Shown here: piece after piece, positions 53,301 through 64,000 of the stretch
How positions within the stretch are numbered: the stretch's first letter is position 1
How the letters are laid out: every line of letters starts with the position of its first letter
Source: Nemopilema nomurai
Taxonomy: Eukaryota; Cnidaria; Scyphozoa; Rhizostomeae; Rhizostomatidae
DNA: 64,000 nt
Reading direction: 5' to 3'
Assembly (NCBI GenBank): GCA_003864495.1
Contig: ML133493.1
Coordinates: 1,123,820 to 1,187,819 of the forward strand
Made by a program: the position numbers and the translations under genes
The notes under the pieces: generated by a model
What the model was told of the DNA's origin: nothing
The model's database searches: none
What the model saw: only the letters and a program-made list of their open reading frames with translations

Positions 53301-56300
53301 TAGAAGAAGACCTTCAGTGTTTTTCATTTTTATCAAGGATATGATTCAGAGTAATGTTGCTTGAGGCTTGAATGTATGCGTCTGTCCACTTCAGGGTATC
53401 GATGTGTTCTCCATGGGAAGAATCTTCATTGGTTTGGTGAAATGTGGCGCGTGGGGCTGTTTTGACGAGTTCAATCGACTTGAGGAGGCCGTCCTCTCTG
53501 CCGTCTCTATGCAGATTCAGAGCATCCAGGCAGCCATCAAAAGTCAGCAGAAGAGTGTGGAGCTCCTTGGCCGAGCGGTGATTGCCTAACCTTAGATATT
53601 TAGAATGATTTATTGGCCGATTTCTGACTGATGTGACAGCGATCAAATCACTTGAGGGTGATCTTTTTGAATAAATGATCATCCATCTCAAAAGTAATCA
53701 TTGATTTGTAGGAATTTCTAAAGCAATATTTACTGCCTATTAGAGCAGATGTTGCTATTTCCAGGGGATCTGCTTCATGTTTTGTTGATTTTAAAACATA
53801 TAGGAGCTACTCATGTATCTACGTGAGCTCATCGAAAAATGTTTGCAAGCTTAATACTAACATCGTAAAGTCCAAACCCTTTTGGAGGAGCTCTTGATTT
53901 GCCTTAACTAGTGAATCAGTTAATGGTTTGGTATTGACTGTTTGTCATATCTCTCGGTATGAAGATCGATTTGGATGCCAATTCTGGGATCTTCATCACA
54001 CTGAACCCCGCGGGAAAAGGCTACGGTGGTCGGCAGAAGCTGCCTGACAACTTGAAGCAGCTCTTCAGACCTGTCGTCATGTCTGTGCCCAACAACGAAC
54101 TGATTGCGGAGGTGCTGCTGTTTGCTGAAGGATTCAGAGAGGCCAAGAGTCTCGGTCCAAAACTGGTCGCCATTTTTGTTCTGTCCAGGTATGTTCTAAA
54201 CATGGTCATTATTGACAGACGTTTAGCGACAGCTCCTCTGCTATCAGAGATTGAGGTCACCACTCAATTTCTTGTAATACTTTTATAGCTCTATATCAAC
54301 CATTATTGTTTTTAGAAAACTCTTCCAATTTGCAGCTTCATTTAGTAATGAGTGGTCAAGTTGGATTTTTGACAGTGGTCCTGTTCTAGACGAATATGCC
54401 CTTTCGCCGATAATAAGTCTAATTTTCAATTATCATTTTAGATAGAAGAGAGCCTTCACAGTAAAAATGTGCCACAAATAATTGTTGATTATAAGCTTGT
54501 ATGTATTCTCATTTCAGAGAGCTATTGTCTAAGCAACAACATTACGAATGGGGTTTGAGGGCCCTGAAGACAGTGCTGCGGGGCTGTGGAAGTTTGCTAC
54601 AAAAGGAGAAAAAAAGTGGAGGAAAAGGTTTCCTTTTATTGGGTTTTCTCCTTACTCAAACCGTGTGTGTTTTGTTTGTTGTTAATATCTACGTTGCATC
54701 AAAGATTGGAACATTTATATGCAACAAATGCCAAATTAAGGACGAAAGCAGGAGTGTTTGGTACTTTTGTAGTTGCCAAGTATGGTTTGGGTCCTTGGAA
54801 AATTCGTCAGAAAAACATCGCGCTATGATTTACTTATGACATCTCTTCCCAAACTGTCCTTTTTCTTTTTGGGTATGTACGTAAAAAGTCGACTATGTGC
54901 AGCACAGTTACGAGAAGCAATCATCCAGTGCATCTTCCATTGCTGACCTCGTTTCATTTGCTTTCTAGTTGATCCCAAAACAGAGGAGAAGATAGCCATC
55001 CAAGCCATAAGACTTAACACACTGTCTAAGTTGACCTTTGCAGACTGCAAGAGGTTCGATGCTCTTGTTAGGGATGTCTTCCCAGGCGCAGAATTTCAGG
55101 ATGTTGACTATGCGGAGCTGCAATCAGCCTTGGTTGAAACTGCGCAGGAGATGGGCCTAATGGTCAGCAATGTCCAGGTTCGTTTTCCACGCCAAGATTT
55201 CGATTTCCATCTTTTTCTATTAGTTCAACTGACAATTGCTTTGAAATGGCTCGTTCACTACTAAAATAGTCAAAAGGCTCTTCCATTTTTATGGCTTTTT
55301 CTCTGTGAAATGCATCCCAGTTTTTAGTTCCTGGTAGTCCTGGTAGAAAAGCATCTCTTGTAGCAACCATTCTTTCGGAGAACTGTCTTCTTTTAAAACG
55401 AATGAATTTTGTTTTAAGCTAGGTGAGTTTGGCCGTTCTGCATTTTTTAGAGGACATACCCTCATTATCATGCCATCTTTACTCGCATCATTGATTACGT
55501 TTCCTACCTGACAGATCAAGAAAGCACTGGAGCTATACGAACAGCTGCGTCAAAGAATGGGCGTTGTAATTGTCGGACCATCAGGGTCCGGAAAATCAAC
55601 TCTGTGGAGGATTTTGAAGGCCTCTCTCGTCAGGATGAAGCACGAAGTGAAGCAGTACACGATGAACCCGAAGGCAATGCCAAGAACACAGGTACGAGGT
55701 CTTCCAATTGAGGTCTTCCAATTACTTACTTACGTGGTGATTTCAGCAACGTAGGTGTCTACTAATATTGATTTGCCAGCAAGGTTTCTAGCTTGAACGC
55801 TGTCAGCTTCAGCTTTGTTCGGAAGATTTAAGGCCAGCAATGCTGCAAGACTAATATCAGTATTGAAATTCAGTTTGTTCGACATTGTCTAGCATCTATT
55901 TCTGTCTTACCTAATGACGAGAGTTGCTTGCGTTTAAAGAGTTAGGGAACAGGCTTTTCATCTTGCAGTTATTTTCGCCTCGTAAACTTTTTCCACTATT
56001 TCTTTGTTGTGCGTTTAATGAGAAGGTGACCATGGCATTCTGAACTCTTTAGCTCCTGGGCCAAATCGACATAGACACGAGGGAGTGGTCTGATGGCGTC
56101 TTAACCAACGCTGCGAGGCAGGTTGTCCGCGAGCCATTAGAAGTGCAGTCGTGGATAATCTGCGATGGAGACATTGACCCCGAGTGGATCGAGTCTTTGA
56201 ATTCTGTACTAGATGACAATCGACTCTTGACCATGCCTTCTGGCGAAAGAATCCAGTTTGGACCCAACGTGAATTTCCTCTTTGAGACGCACGATCTGAG

Positions 56301-59300
56301 CTCTGCATCTCCAGCTACCATCTCAAGAATGGGTATGATCTTCCTCAGGTGCGCATGGATTGGAAAATCTTGTATATTGATCTCTTTACCGCTCTCTTCT
56401 CTAGAAACTGCTGTTTCAAAGCAATATTCTAAGCATCGTAAGCTTCGATGTCAAAAGTGAAAGCATAGTATAAACTAAAGACGTTAGTATAAACTTGTAT
56501 CGCTGACTTAACGTCATTTTCAAACCAGCATATCATTCATTGTTTTTCCTATTCGGCTAGCTATTTTACATGGCAACTTTGGATGTTTGCTAAAGGACTT
56601 TTAGTCTTTCTCTAAATAGGCGTTGATACTGAAATCGTGATCGTTATAGTCTACTATATTTTCTTGACTAAACATAGGAAATATATGAACAATCCTGTGT
56701 AATACCAGCATATGCTTTTGCAAGAGAAAAGGAGACTCCTGGCCAACTCCGTAACATACCATTTAACGATGCTTTCTGCTTCTTAGTGACGAAGACACCG
56801 ATACAAAAGCCCTGGTTAAGTCCTGGCTGAAACGAAATGCACCGGAGAACAAGGGGCTCGAAGGCTGGATTGAAGATTACTTTCACAAGGCCGTGGACCT
56901 GGTCAACAATCAGCTGGAGCTTGTCGTGCCTACGACACTTGTCGGTGTTATACTTGGTGGCCTCTCGCATTTGAAGGACGTAACCTCCCGCGGGGAATTC
57001 GCGTGTGCCCTAATTCGTGGCCTTGGAGGAAATCTGACCGAAAGCTCAAAGGAAACGCTAGCCAAAGAGGTAAGCTATGAAAAATTTAATTCGCCTCTTT
57101 TAAGCTTTTTGCCCATCCAACAATCTTTGATGGCGCTCGTTTGAGCTATGCTCGCTGATCTGGGGAAATGTTACAAAACTATCAGAGGAGCTGTGCTTCC
57201 ACTGCCAGGTTTTCTTGTAGCTGTTATTCTGCTCAAATTGCCATTTTGAAACCACGTTCGTAATAGGAATGAATATGTCCATGATTCTTTTCCATTCAGA
57301 TTTATCGGTGGACTGGAGAATCCCCACTGGACCCAAAGCACCCACTCAACACATACTTTGATAGGTCACGTGGGCGGTTTATGCAATACCAAGCAAAAGT
57401 AAGTTCACCCTTCCACAGATAAACTAGCTCAACGTTTGTAAAATTTCAACTCATACAACTTATTTTCACGAATTTTTAAAATATCCTGAAAGACCATACG
57501 TTGATTATGGTATTCATGAAAACAACTATCGCTTTCCTTTTTATCATGGTGAGTTTGATCAATAGTGTTATTATTGATTCGGGTGCAGCTATGACGTATA
57601 AGTAAATGAATATTCGCAGGTTCCTGACTCCTTGAGAGCCGATGACCTCTCGTCGTCCAAGCTGCCAGTCATTCTGACGACCGATGCTCAACGATCGCTC
57701 GACTTCTTCTCTCCTTGGCTCAGTCAGGGAAACGAGCAACCGTTCTTGCTCGTAGGCCCAGATGGCTGCGGGAAAGAGTAAGTAAGACCTAGTTTTATAC
57801 CAAAGTGCAACTGTTTACCAGGGTTTCTTTATGTTTGAATATTTGTCGCTGCTATTCATTCTTCTGATGCCACACCCATCTGTAATACCTGACTCAGCAG
57901 CTTTTTTCTAGCAACTCGCAAGTAAATACATTTCCTACCTTCATATGACAATCGTCTCCATTTTGTGTGCTGGGTCAGAAGAATATTAGGCAGTTATGCT
58001 TTGCATAGCTCTTGCATTTTTCTGCTGCTCACGAATATCTCGACAATTTCTATTACAGTTTTAATTAAGATAATAAATATGTACATGAATATACAAATAC
58101 ACGTTATTACTTTGTACTTCGTATATTTTGTATTGATAGATTGTTGTTGAAGTTGACGAAAACTCCCATTGCGTCGTAGATTGCTGTTGAACCACTGCTT
58201 CAAGAGCCTAAGGTCCACCCAAGTGGCGGTCATTCATTGCAACGCGCAGACGTCGCCAACCCACGTGCTGCAGAAGCTCACCCAGACCTGCATGGTGATC
58301 ACGACCAACACTGGCCGCGTTTACAAGCCCAAGGAGTGCGAGAAACTCGTCTTGTATTTGAAGGACCTGAATTTGCCCAAGCCTGACAAGTGGGGTACGA
58401 GCCAACTGGTTGCCTTTCTTCAGCAGGTACAACGCTTTTAGCTTTGGTTTTTTTAAAATACTACTGATTCATGCAAAAAGAGTTTTAATTTAGTAAAGAG
58501 CCTCTTTGAAGGCAAAATCTGAGAAAATTATGAATTGTGAAGAGTCCTATCCTAATTATGTTTAGGAAGTGACAGTAATAAACAGGTTCAGCATGTGCTT
58601 TTGGTGAATTATGAATTGTTGGGAAAGTGATGGACAGAAATTAACTTGTTTTGGTAGCAGCAGTGTTTCATTTCCATGTTGTTATTCTACATTTAATGTT
58701 CAAAGATATCCCTTTCTTTGAACTTTTTTCATTATTTAAGAAGTATTATTTCCTTTAAAATTTCTCTGCGTGCCTACTTTAACATTGAACTGTTCTGATC
58801 ACGAACAAGTCATCTGATCTTCAATCTTTCTTGTTGGACTTGTTGGATCTAATTGCCAGTTTTGAAATTTTGTCAGGTGTTGACATACAACGGGTTTTAC
58901 GATATGAACCTGGAATGGGTTGGGTTGGATGGCGTCCAAATCGTAGCCTCTATGAATGCAACAACATCAATAGGAAGGCATTCCCTCACCACTCGACTCA
59001 CTGCCATTGTCAAGATTTGCTCCATTGGGTGAGTCAATTTTGAATGTGCAAGGTTTCTACTTGTGTTAATTCACTTTACAAACAAATTTATACAGCAATC
59101 TTTGGAGGAAATCTGTGATCTGCCTATTGTTTGGTTTATTGTGATAAATTTAAATATCATCCTGACTGTGGGATGTCTAAACCTTGCTAGGACTTGCCTT
59201 ATTAAGGTGCTTAAGCCAAGCTGCTAAAACAATCACAACAATCAAGCATTTCTTGGTACACGTAGCTTTTTGCTTTGATTGATCATGATTGCTTTGAAGT

Positions 59301-62300
59301 GGTTGGTCATGTTTATGTAAATTGACAATGTATGATTCGCTTTCAAGGTATCCAACGACGAACGATCTTGAGCTGGTTTACAATTCATACCTCAAGGCGT
59401 TGCTTCAAGAGTCTTACCAGCGACATCAAGTCTGGAGTTCGGAGAAGAGCATCTCGTCTTTGGCAAAAACACTCGTTTCTATCTACGAACAGGTTAAGAG
59501 CTTCGATTGAATAATGGCTTTCTTTTTTGTGGCAATTTTAAAAGGTCAAAGGTTAATTTTAAGGTCAAACAAAATTACATTGATATCTAGAAGGGTCTAT
59601 CTCCAAACCAGCGTCAGTGATGAAGCCGAACTAGGTAGCAGAGCTAGCAAGCTAAAAATTTGAGATTTTTTCATTTTTTTTTTCTTCGTCTCTACAATTT
59701 CTTTTTTCGGTATCAAGAGTTTTCTGTCCGTTCTGTGACATTGCTACAGATTGGCTACAGTTTAATTTTTTCTACGATTCTTTGTAGGTCCGGACAAAAT
59801 TCACAGTCGATGACCATCCTCATTATATATTTACCCCCCGGGACATAACAAACTGGGTGCTTGGTCTGATTAGGTACGACATCCCAGATACGGGGAGCAG
59901 TGCTGAGCAACTGCTGCAAGTCGTTGCATACCAAGCGAAGAGACTGTTCAGGGATCGCCTTGTTGGCAAAGAGAGCTGTAACCGTTTCGACGGCATTGTT
60001 TCGTCCGTGCTCCGGAATGACTGGAACTTCAGTCCGGACAACACTAAACCACAGCATTTTGTGACATGGGGTTCTGCGATTGCCCCCTCAGATCAAACAG
60101 AACTTAAGAAAGCATTTGGAAGGCCCCTCGGACTGATAGCGATCGAGGACTTTCGAGATATTGTGCGCAAGGGGCTCATTTCCTTTGGTAAGTATAGGCA
60201 AACCTGTTAAAATGTAAAGTGTGAAAATTTTTCATAAATAGAACTGAAAAAAATGATTACAAAATTATTCAAAATGTATGAAAAATGGACGAAGAAGCGT
60301 TCTGAGGCAAAGAAATTTTCTCGGAATATTGTGGCAAAAAATGTTTTCTTTTATCGTACATTGGTATGAATTTCATCAACAAGTTTTGAATTTCAATTCA
60401 TTTAGCCTTTTTGGAAGCTCTTTCGGATGGACCCTCTTTTGCTCTTTGTCTCAACGTCTTTACCAGCTGTCATGACATATATAACAAATATTTTGCAGCC
60501 CGTGACAACAAGGAAGATGAGATCTTGCTATTCGAAGAAGTTTTGGATAATATAGCCAAAGTAGACAGGGTGATAAGTCAGCCGGGGGGCTCATTGGTAA
60601 TGGCAGGCAGAAGCGGGGTCGGCCGGCGAACCGCCTTGTCTCTTGTGGCACACATGCACCAAATGGTGGTGGTGTCCCCGAAGGTTTCCAGGGCGTATGG
60701 CATTAAGCAATTCAAGAACGACCTCAAGACGGTGCGTACTTTGATTGCTGTCGACTATTCCTATAGCTCTTTTAAGGAACTGTATTGTGGTTTTATTCAA
60801 TGATGTTTAGTTGTCTATTGCAGGAGAGGGACAACGCGGAATAGTTTTGCTCATAGCATAACTTCTATATTGCATTTAATGACATCCTTGATTATGATGA
60901 AATTAAGTTGTTGTTCTTGCTGACCTTGTCACGGTACAGTGAGGCTGAAGAATTGTACGAATATTTCTCATTAAAGGTTATGCAATCAGCTGGAATAGAC
61001 GGAGAACACATCATCTTGATTCTTGAAGACCACCAGCTAATCGAACCCGTATTCCTAGAATTAATAAACAGCTTGTTATGCGCGGGAGATGTTCCGGGTT
61101 TGTATACCACAGAGGAACTAGACCCGATTTTGGCCCCACTGAGAGAGCAAGCGATGCAAGAGGAGTTCAGAGGACCACTTTACTCATACTTTGCCCATCG
61201 CGTCAGGAAGTACCTCCATGTTGTGCTGATTATGGACTGCACATCCGCCAACTTTACGACCCAGTGCGAGGCCAATCCGGCATTGTACAAAAGCTCCGCA
61301 TTTCAGTGGATGGACAGTTGGAGCAAGGAAAGCATGCTTGCTGGTAGGAATCTTGCATTTCTTCCTTTGCATGCACACGAGTAATCAATTCTTGCTGGGC
61401 TGGTTATTGTTTAATGCAGTCTGCAGTGAACTTGGATGTCTACAATCGCTTTCCATTAATTTTTAGTTCCAAGAATGCTGTTAACAAACATGGATCGTGA
61501 CAACGAGGCGGGAAAAGTGAAAGGGAGGATTTCGTCCGGTGGTGAGAAGCTGTTCAAAATTTTCCGCGAGATCCACGAAAGTTTCCCTTCTAAAGACTCG
61601 ACTCCAAGAGGCTACTTGAATTTCCTACACACGTATATCCACCTTTTCAATCAGAAGAAGGACAGCATCGAGAACAAACAGAAACATTTGCAGGTAAAAC
61701 GTTTTCGTCTTGCCTTATCATATTGTCTTTGTAATTTCTACTACTTGGCAGATAATACTAGCTGGTAATTGTTACCGAGTTCCATTTTTATGCATTCGAC
61801 ACCACTTCCTTTCTTATCAGCATCATCTACCTTACGCTAGAATACTTTCCTTCTTGCTGCAGTTTTATTACATACCCTAAGCTGAATTGTAAATCCAATG
61901 TTCTTGATCTTCGTCTTGCTGTTGATGAGATTGAGCTGATTATTTAACAGTTTTAGAATTTACTTCAATTGCATCCAATTTCTTCTTTACTTCATAAGTG
62001 TCTTCTTTTATTTAAGTTGATAACTTGCATTTCAGGCTGGCGTTACAAAACTGAACGAGGCGAAGGTGCTTGTAGATGACTTGAAGAAGAAGGCAGCGGA
62101 CCAGAGCAAATTGCTGGCAGAAAAGCAATCAGAAGCCGACGCAGCATTGAAGGAGATCACTCATAGCATGGAGGTACGTTGCTCTTGTCACCAGCTGCTC
62201 TGGTAGTGGTCCTCGAATCCTGGCAGTCTTCTCAAGACAAATATCTTCATTACATTGTTGTCTAGAGTTGTAGTATTTTTCTTTTTATGCGGAAATGATT

Positions 62301-64000
62301 CAGGCAATGTACCCAGCTGTTTTAATTGTACCAGTTGTGCCACTACTTTGTCTTTTAAAAGACAGTAGATAAGCTCTGTATCTTTTGAAGCTTTCAAGAT
62401 ACAGAAGGTAAGACTGCTTTCTTCAGTAATGTCATAGGTATTTAGACTTTCAATGAAGTGACAGTAGTACTTTTTTTATTGAGAATAGACTGTTCCTGTT
62501 TTTAGCTCCATTGGTTTTATCAGACCTTTATTCTGTTTTGTGATTTGCTTTTCAGCGCGCTAGTGACCAAAAAACAGAAATGGAGACTTTAAAAGTGAAA
62601 CAAGGAGAGGAAACGACGCATTTGGAAAAGAGGAAAAAGGCGATTGAGGCAGAGCTCAGCGAAATCGAGCCATTGGTGCAGAAGACGAAGGATGCAGTTG
62701 GAAATATCAAACCAGAGTCGTTGTCGGAAATCAGGTCTCTGAGGATTCCACCGGATGTGATTCGGGACATTCTCGAGGGAGTGCTTAGGCTCATGGGTAT
62801 TTTTGACGTCTCATGGCTGAGCATGCGCAGGTATTGTTGGCTTCTTTAGAATATTCAATCTCGTTTTCTGGAGTTGCTTAGATATGTAATATTCTGCAGA
62901 ATAAGACTTTCTTCTATGATTTGAAGGAGGTTCAAAATGAGTTATTCGTAGTGTTATTCTGTCTTCATGTGCGTTTGCTCGTAGCTCCGGTTGAATCTTA
63001 GGCTTTGATTTAAAGGTGTTTTATATGGAATTAGTCATTCACTGGATCTTTTGGGCACGATTACCAGTGTTTGCTGTAGAAGAAGATTTACAGTCATGGT
63101 CTAGACTACTTCCAAGCATCCTGTAAATTAACCAATTGACCGCAGTGACATATCTGTGTCATACACACCACGAATCTCATAACTACCGTTGCTCATTTCA
63201 GCTTCCTGTCCACAAGAGGTATTAAAGATGAAATTTGCAATTTTGATGCCCGGCGAATTTCTCCTGAGATGAGAGAAAGTGTAGAGGAGCTACTTGTGAA
63301 AAACAAGGCATCGTTCGACCCGAAGGTATCTCTTGCTGCCTGTTTGTTTTAGCTTTGGACGCACATAACGACTTTCTCTATTTTATGGTGTCAATGAAAT
63401 AGACCCGAAATCCAAAGTAATGTAGGATTTTTTCAATAAGATTTCTTTAGATGCCATAGTGAGTTCTAGTTACTTCTTACACCTGGTTGTAATGGTTAAT
63501 GATATTTGCATTTATGTTCCATTTTTTATTCTTTTTACTTTTTCTGGTATAAATTCAGTTTTATTCTGTCTCCGCGCAACCCATGATATGTTGCATGGCA
63601 TTGTGACACCTTTTATCACAATTGTTTTGTCTTCATCTATTTTCAGAATGCAACGAGAGCTAGTGTTGCTGCCGCCCCACTTGCTCAGTGGGTAAAAGCC
63701 AATATTCAATATTCAAAGGTTCTCGAGAAGATCGGGCCTCTCGAAAAAGAACAAAACGACTTGAAAAAGTGAGTTTCTTTGTGTCGTATCTTCTGAAATT
63801 AAGGTTGAATCATCATATAGAATGATTTTGCTTTTAACTCTTTAAAGCCAATTACTCTCTAAGCTCCTGGATGTTTGGAATGCCTTATTTCGATGCAACT
63901 CCATCTGTTATTCCCCAATAGATTCCGTTTCTTCTGTCGTCTTAAATCGGTTTTTCTGAATTATAGGAGCCTTGAGAAGTCCCAGCAAAGAATGGAGAAA
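38472..64000 (+). CDS. DYNC2H1: Cytoplasmic dynein-2 heavy chain (5' and middle part of the gene, 46 exons seen, truncated by the window)
   Basis: ATP-driven minus-end motor that carries IFT trains from the ciliary tip back to the cell body, as a homodimer with dynein-2 intermediate, light-intermediate and light chains. Forty-five complete coding exons plus 34 bases of the next join without a frame break into 3122 codons. The family is about 4300 residues, so roughly the last quarter (MTBD, second stalk helix, AAA5, AAA6, C-terminal region) is off the right edge. The chosen ATG (ATCATGCCATC) starts [20 protein letters not shown], which lines up with the known DYNC2H1 N terminus. The exon has an acceptor just upstream and no earlier ATG. 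AAA1-AAA4 motifs identify a dynein heavy chain. Strings such as [27 protein letters not shown] and GRSGVGRRT identify the dynein-2 class. Domain blocks and exon coordinates are listed separately. Confidence 0.96.
43115..43490 (+). other. GC-AG intron in DYNC2H1 (intron 8)
   Basis: The intron starts GCATGA after exon 8 (AAACAG) and ends TCTTGTAG before exon 9. The join restores the conserved run [19 protein letters not shown]. Moving to the nearest GT (GTCATC, inside the GCTGTCATC) would drop the conserved VILKQ, so the GC donor is the better reading. GC-AG introns are a known minority class of U2 introns. Confidence 0.75.
47742..52439 (+). CDS. DYNC2H1: DYNC2H1 exons 16-24: linker region (residues 1111-1641)
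   Basis: Exons: 47742-47897, 48105-48216, 48697-48867, 49224-49382, 49686-49909, 50175-50307, 50612-50842, 51525-51638, 52148-52439. This covers the DHC_N2 linker, the lever that swings across the AAA ring during the power stroke. Diagnostic strings: [74 protein letters not shown] and [18 protein letters not shown]. The run [13 protein letters not shown] followed by [13 protein letters not shown] is typical of all dynein linkers. All boundaries are GT-AG and frame-consistent. Confidence 0.94.
52823..54627 (+). CDS. DYNC2H1: DYNC2H1 exons 25-28: AAA1, the main ATPase module
   Basis: Exons: 52823-53061, 53395-53577, 53965-54188, 54518-54627. AAA1 has an intact Walker A ([10 protein letters not shown], near residue 1693) and Walker B (CFDEFNR), followed by sensor-1 type [16 protein letters not shown] and the [12 protein letters not shown] motif. 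It should therefore bind and hydrolyse ATP and power movement. Exon 27 has an unusual acceptor (CTCTCGGTATGAAG) with a poor pyrimidine tract, but the join [11 protein letters not shown] fits the family spacing. The exon 28 to 29 join lies in a variable loop. Confidence 0.94.
54969..57398 (+). CDS. DYNC2H1: DYNC2H1 exons 29-33: AAA2 module (residues about 1893-2248)
   Basis: Exons: 54969-55177, 55515-55691, 56053-56348, 56787-57069, 57300-57398. The P-loop is GPSGSGKST (near residue 1984). The downstream region carries the highly conserved [20 protein letters not shown], the [12 protein letters not shown] turn and [19 protein letters not shown]. In dyneins AAA2 binds nucleotide but is generally regarded as structural. 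Exon 33 encodes only 33 residues and starts [11 protein letters not shown], in the segment where this family is variable. Confidence 0.92.
57620..60187 (+). CDS. DYNC2H1: DYNC2H1 exons 34-38: AAA3 module (residues about 2249-2615)
   Basis: Exons: 57620-57777, 58180-58426, 58877-59028, 59348-59492, 59788-60187. The P-loop reads GPDGCGKE (near residue 2294): the lysine is kept, but the Ser/Thr that normally follows is replaced by Glu. Later motifs include [32 protein letters not shown] and [10 protein letters not shown], with [20 protein letters not shown] in exon 38. Exon 38 is the largest internal exon in this segment (400 nt). Several introns here are about 300-450 nt long. Confidence 0.92.
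60499..61693 (+). CDS. DYNC2H1: DYNC2H1 exons 39-41: AAA4 module (residues about 2616-2891)
   Basis: Exons: 60499-60731, 60977-61343, 61467-61693. The P-loop is GRSGVGRRT (near residue 2652), with Arg where the catalytic P-loop Lys would be. This is a feature I associate with the dynein-2 class. Other landmarks are [28 protein letters not shown] and a [14 protein letters not shown] run. Exon 41 ends in a Lys/Gln-rich segment leading into the stalk. Exon 40 uses a weak acceptor (TCTCATTAAAG). Confidence 0.92.
62036..64000 (+). CDS. DYNC2H1: DYNC2H1 exons 42-46: start of the stalk coiled coil, cut by the window edge
   Basis: Exons: 62036-62173, 62556-62830, 63202-63325, 63647-63768, and 63967 to the right edge. 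The sequence is rich in Lys, Glu and Gln with heptad-like spacing ([20 protein letters not shown], then [13 protein letters not shown]), the first helix of the stalk that carries the microtubule-binding domain. The strongly conserved dynein string [20 protein letters not shown] followed by [15 protein letters not shown] is present. The window ends in the coiled coil, before the microtubule-binding tip. Confidence 0.93.

Noticed and set aside
1..64000. tRNA, rRNA, CRISPR arrays, bacterial operons
   Set aside because: I saw no tRNA arm motifs, no rRNA blocks and no regularly spaced repeats with unique spacers. The window is intron-rich eukaryotic DNA.

Overview
The window is eukaryotic, from an animal. 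Every recognisable coding segment is a short exon bounded by GT/AG splice sites, and the proteins (a metal-dependent PP2C phosphatase, a Kruppel-like factor and the heavy chain of the ciliary dynein-2 motor) fit a ciliated invertebrate. The AT-rich sequence, small-to-medium introns and patchy CpG depletion would suit a cnidarian, most likely an anthozoan, but nothing here fixes the lineage. All ORFs were judged as exons or non-coding, not as bacterial genes.

Layout. (1) 1-3364: no gene recognised; probably the 3' UTR and downstream flank of the phosphatase gene. (2) 21993 down to 3365, minus strand: a complete PP2C-type phosphatase, 11 coding exons, 317 residues, with a 10.2-kb last intron. 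Its introns hold most of the repeats seen: a small inverted-repeat element (its other copy lies at 424-556), a second possible TIR element, a 210-bp direct repeat flanking exon 10, a 37-bp tandem array and a weak mariner-like remnant. (3) About 22.0-27.9 kb: intergenic, AT-rich, no gene recognised. (4) 35266 down to 27921, minus strand: a complete KLF/Sp-type zinc-finger transcription factor, 7 coding exons, 293 residues. (5) 35.3-38.4 kb: divergent intergenic region with two short plus-strand ORFs that may be a small unrecognised gene. (6) 38472 to the right edge, plus strand: DYNC2H1, the dynein-2 heavy chain that drives retrograde intraflagellar transport. I reconstructed 45 complete coding exons and the start of the 46th: 3122 codons in frame, from the N terminus through tail, linker and AAA1-AAA4 into the first stalk helix. 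The rest lies beyond the window.

The three genes are unrelated in function and do not form a cluster. I found no convincing undescribed system. The most interesting signals are a CpG-depleted, AT-rich domain at the 5' part of each of the three genes, ending abruptly between dynein exons 6 and 7; a GC-AG intron in the dynein gene; a catalytic phosphatase exon bracketed by near-identical direct repeats; and the possible small gene between KLF and DYNC2H1. Exon boundaries were set by hand from splice consensus, frame continuity and family similarity. For every complete exon the length agrees with the reading frame.
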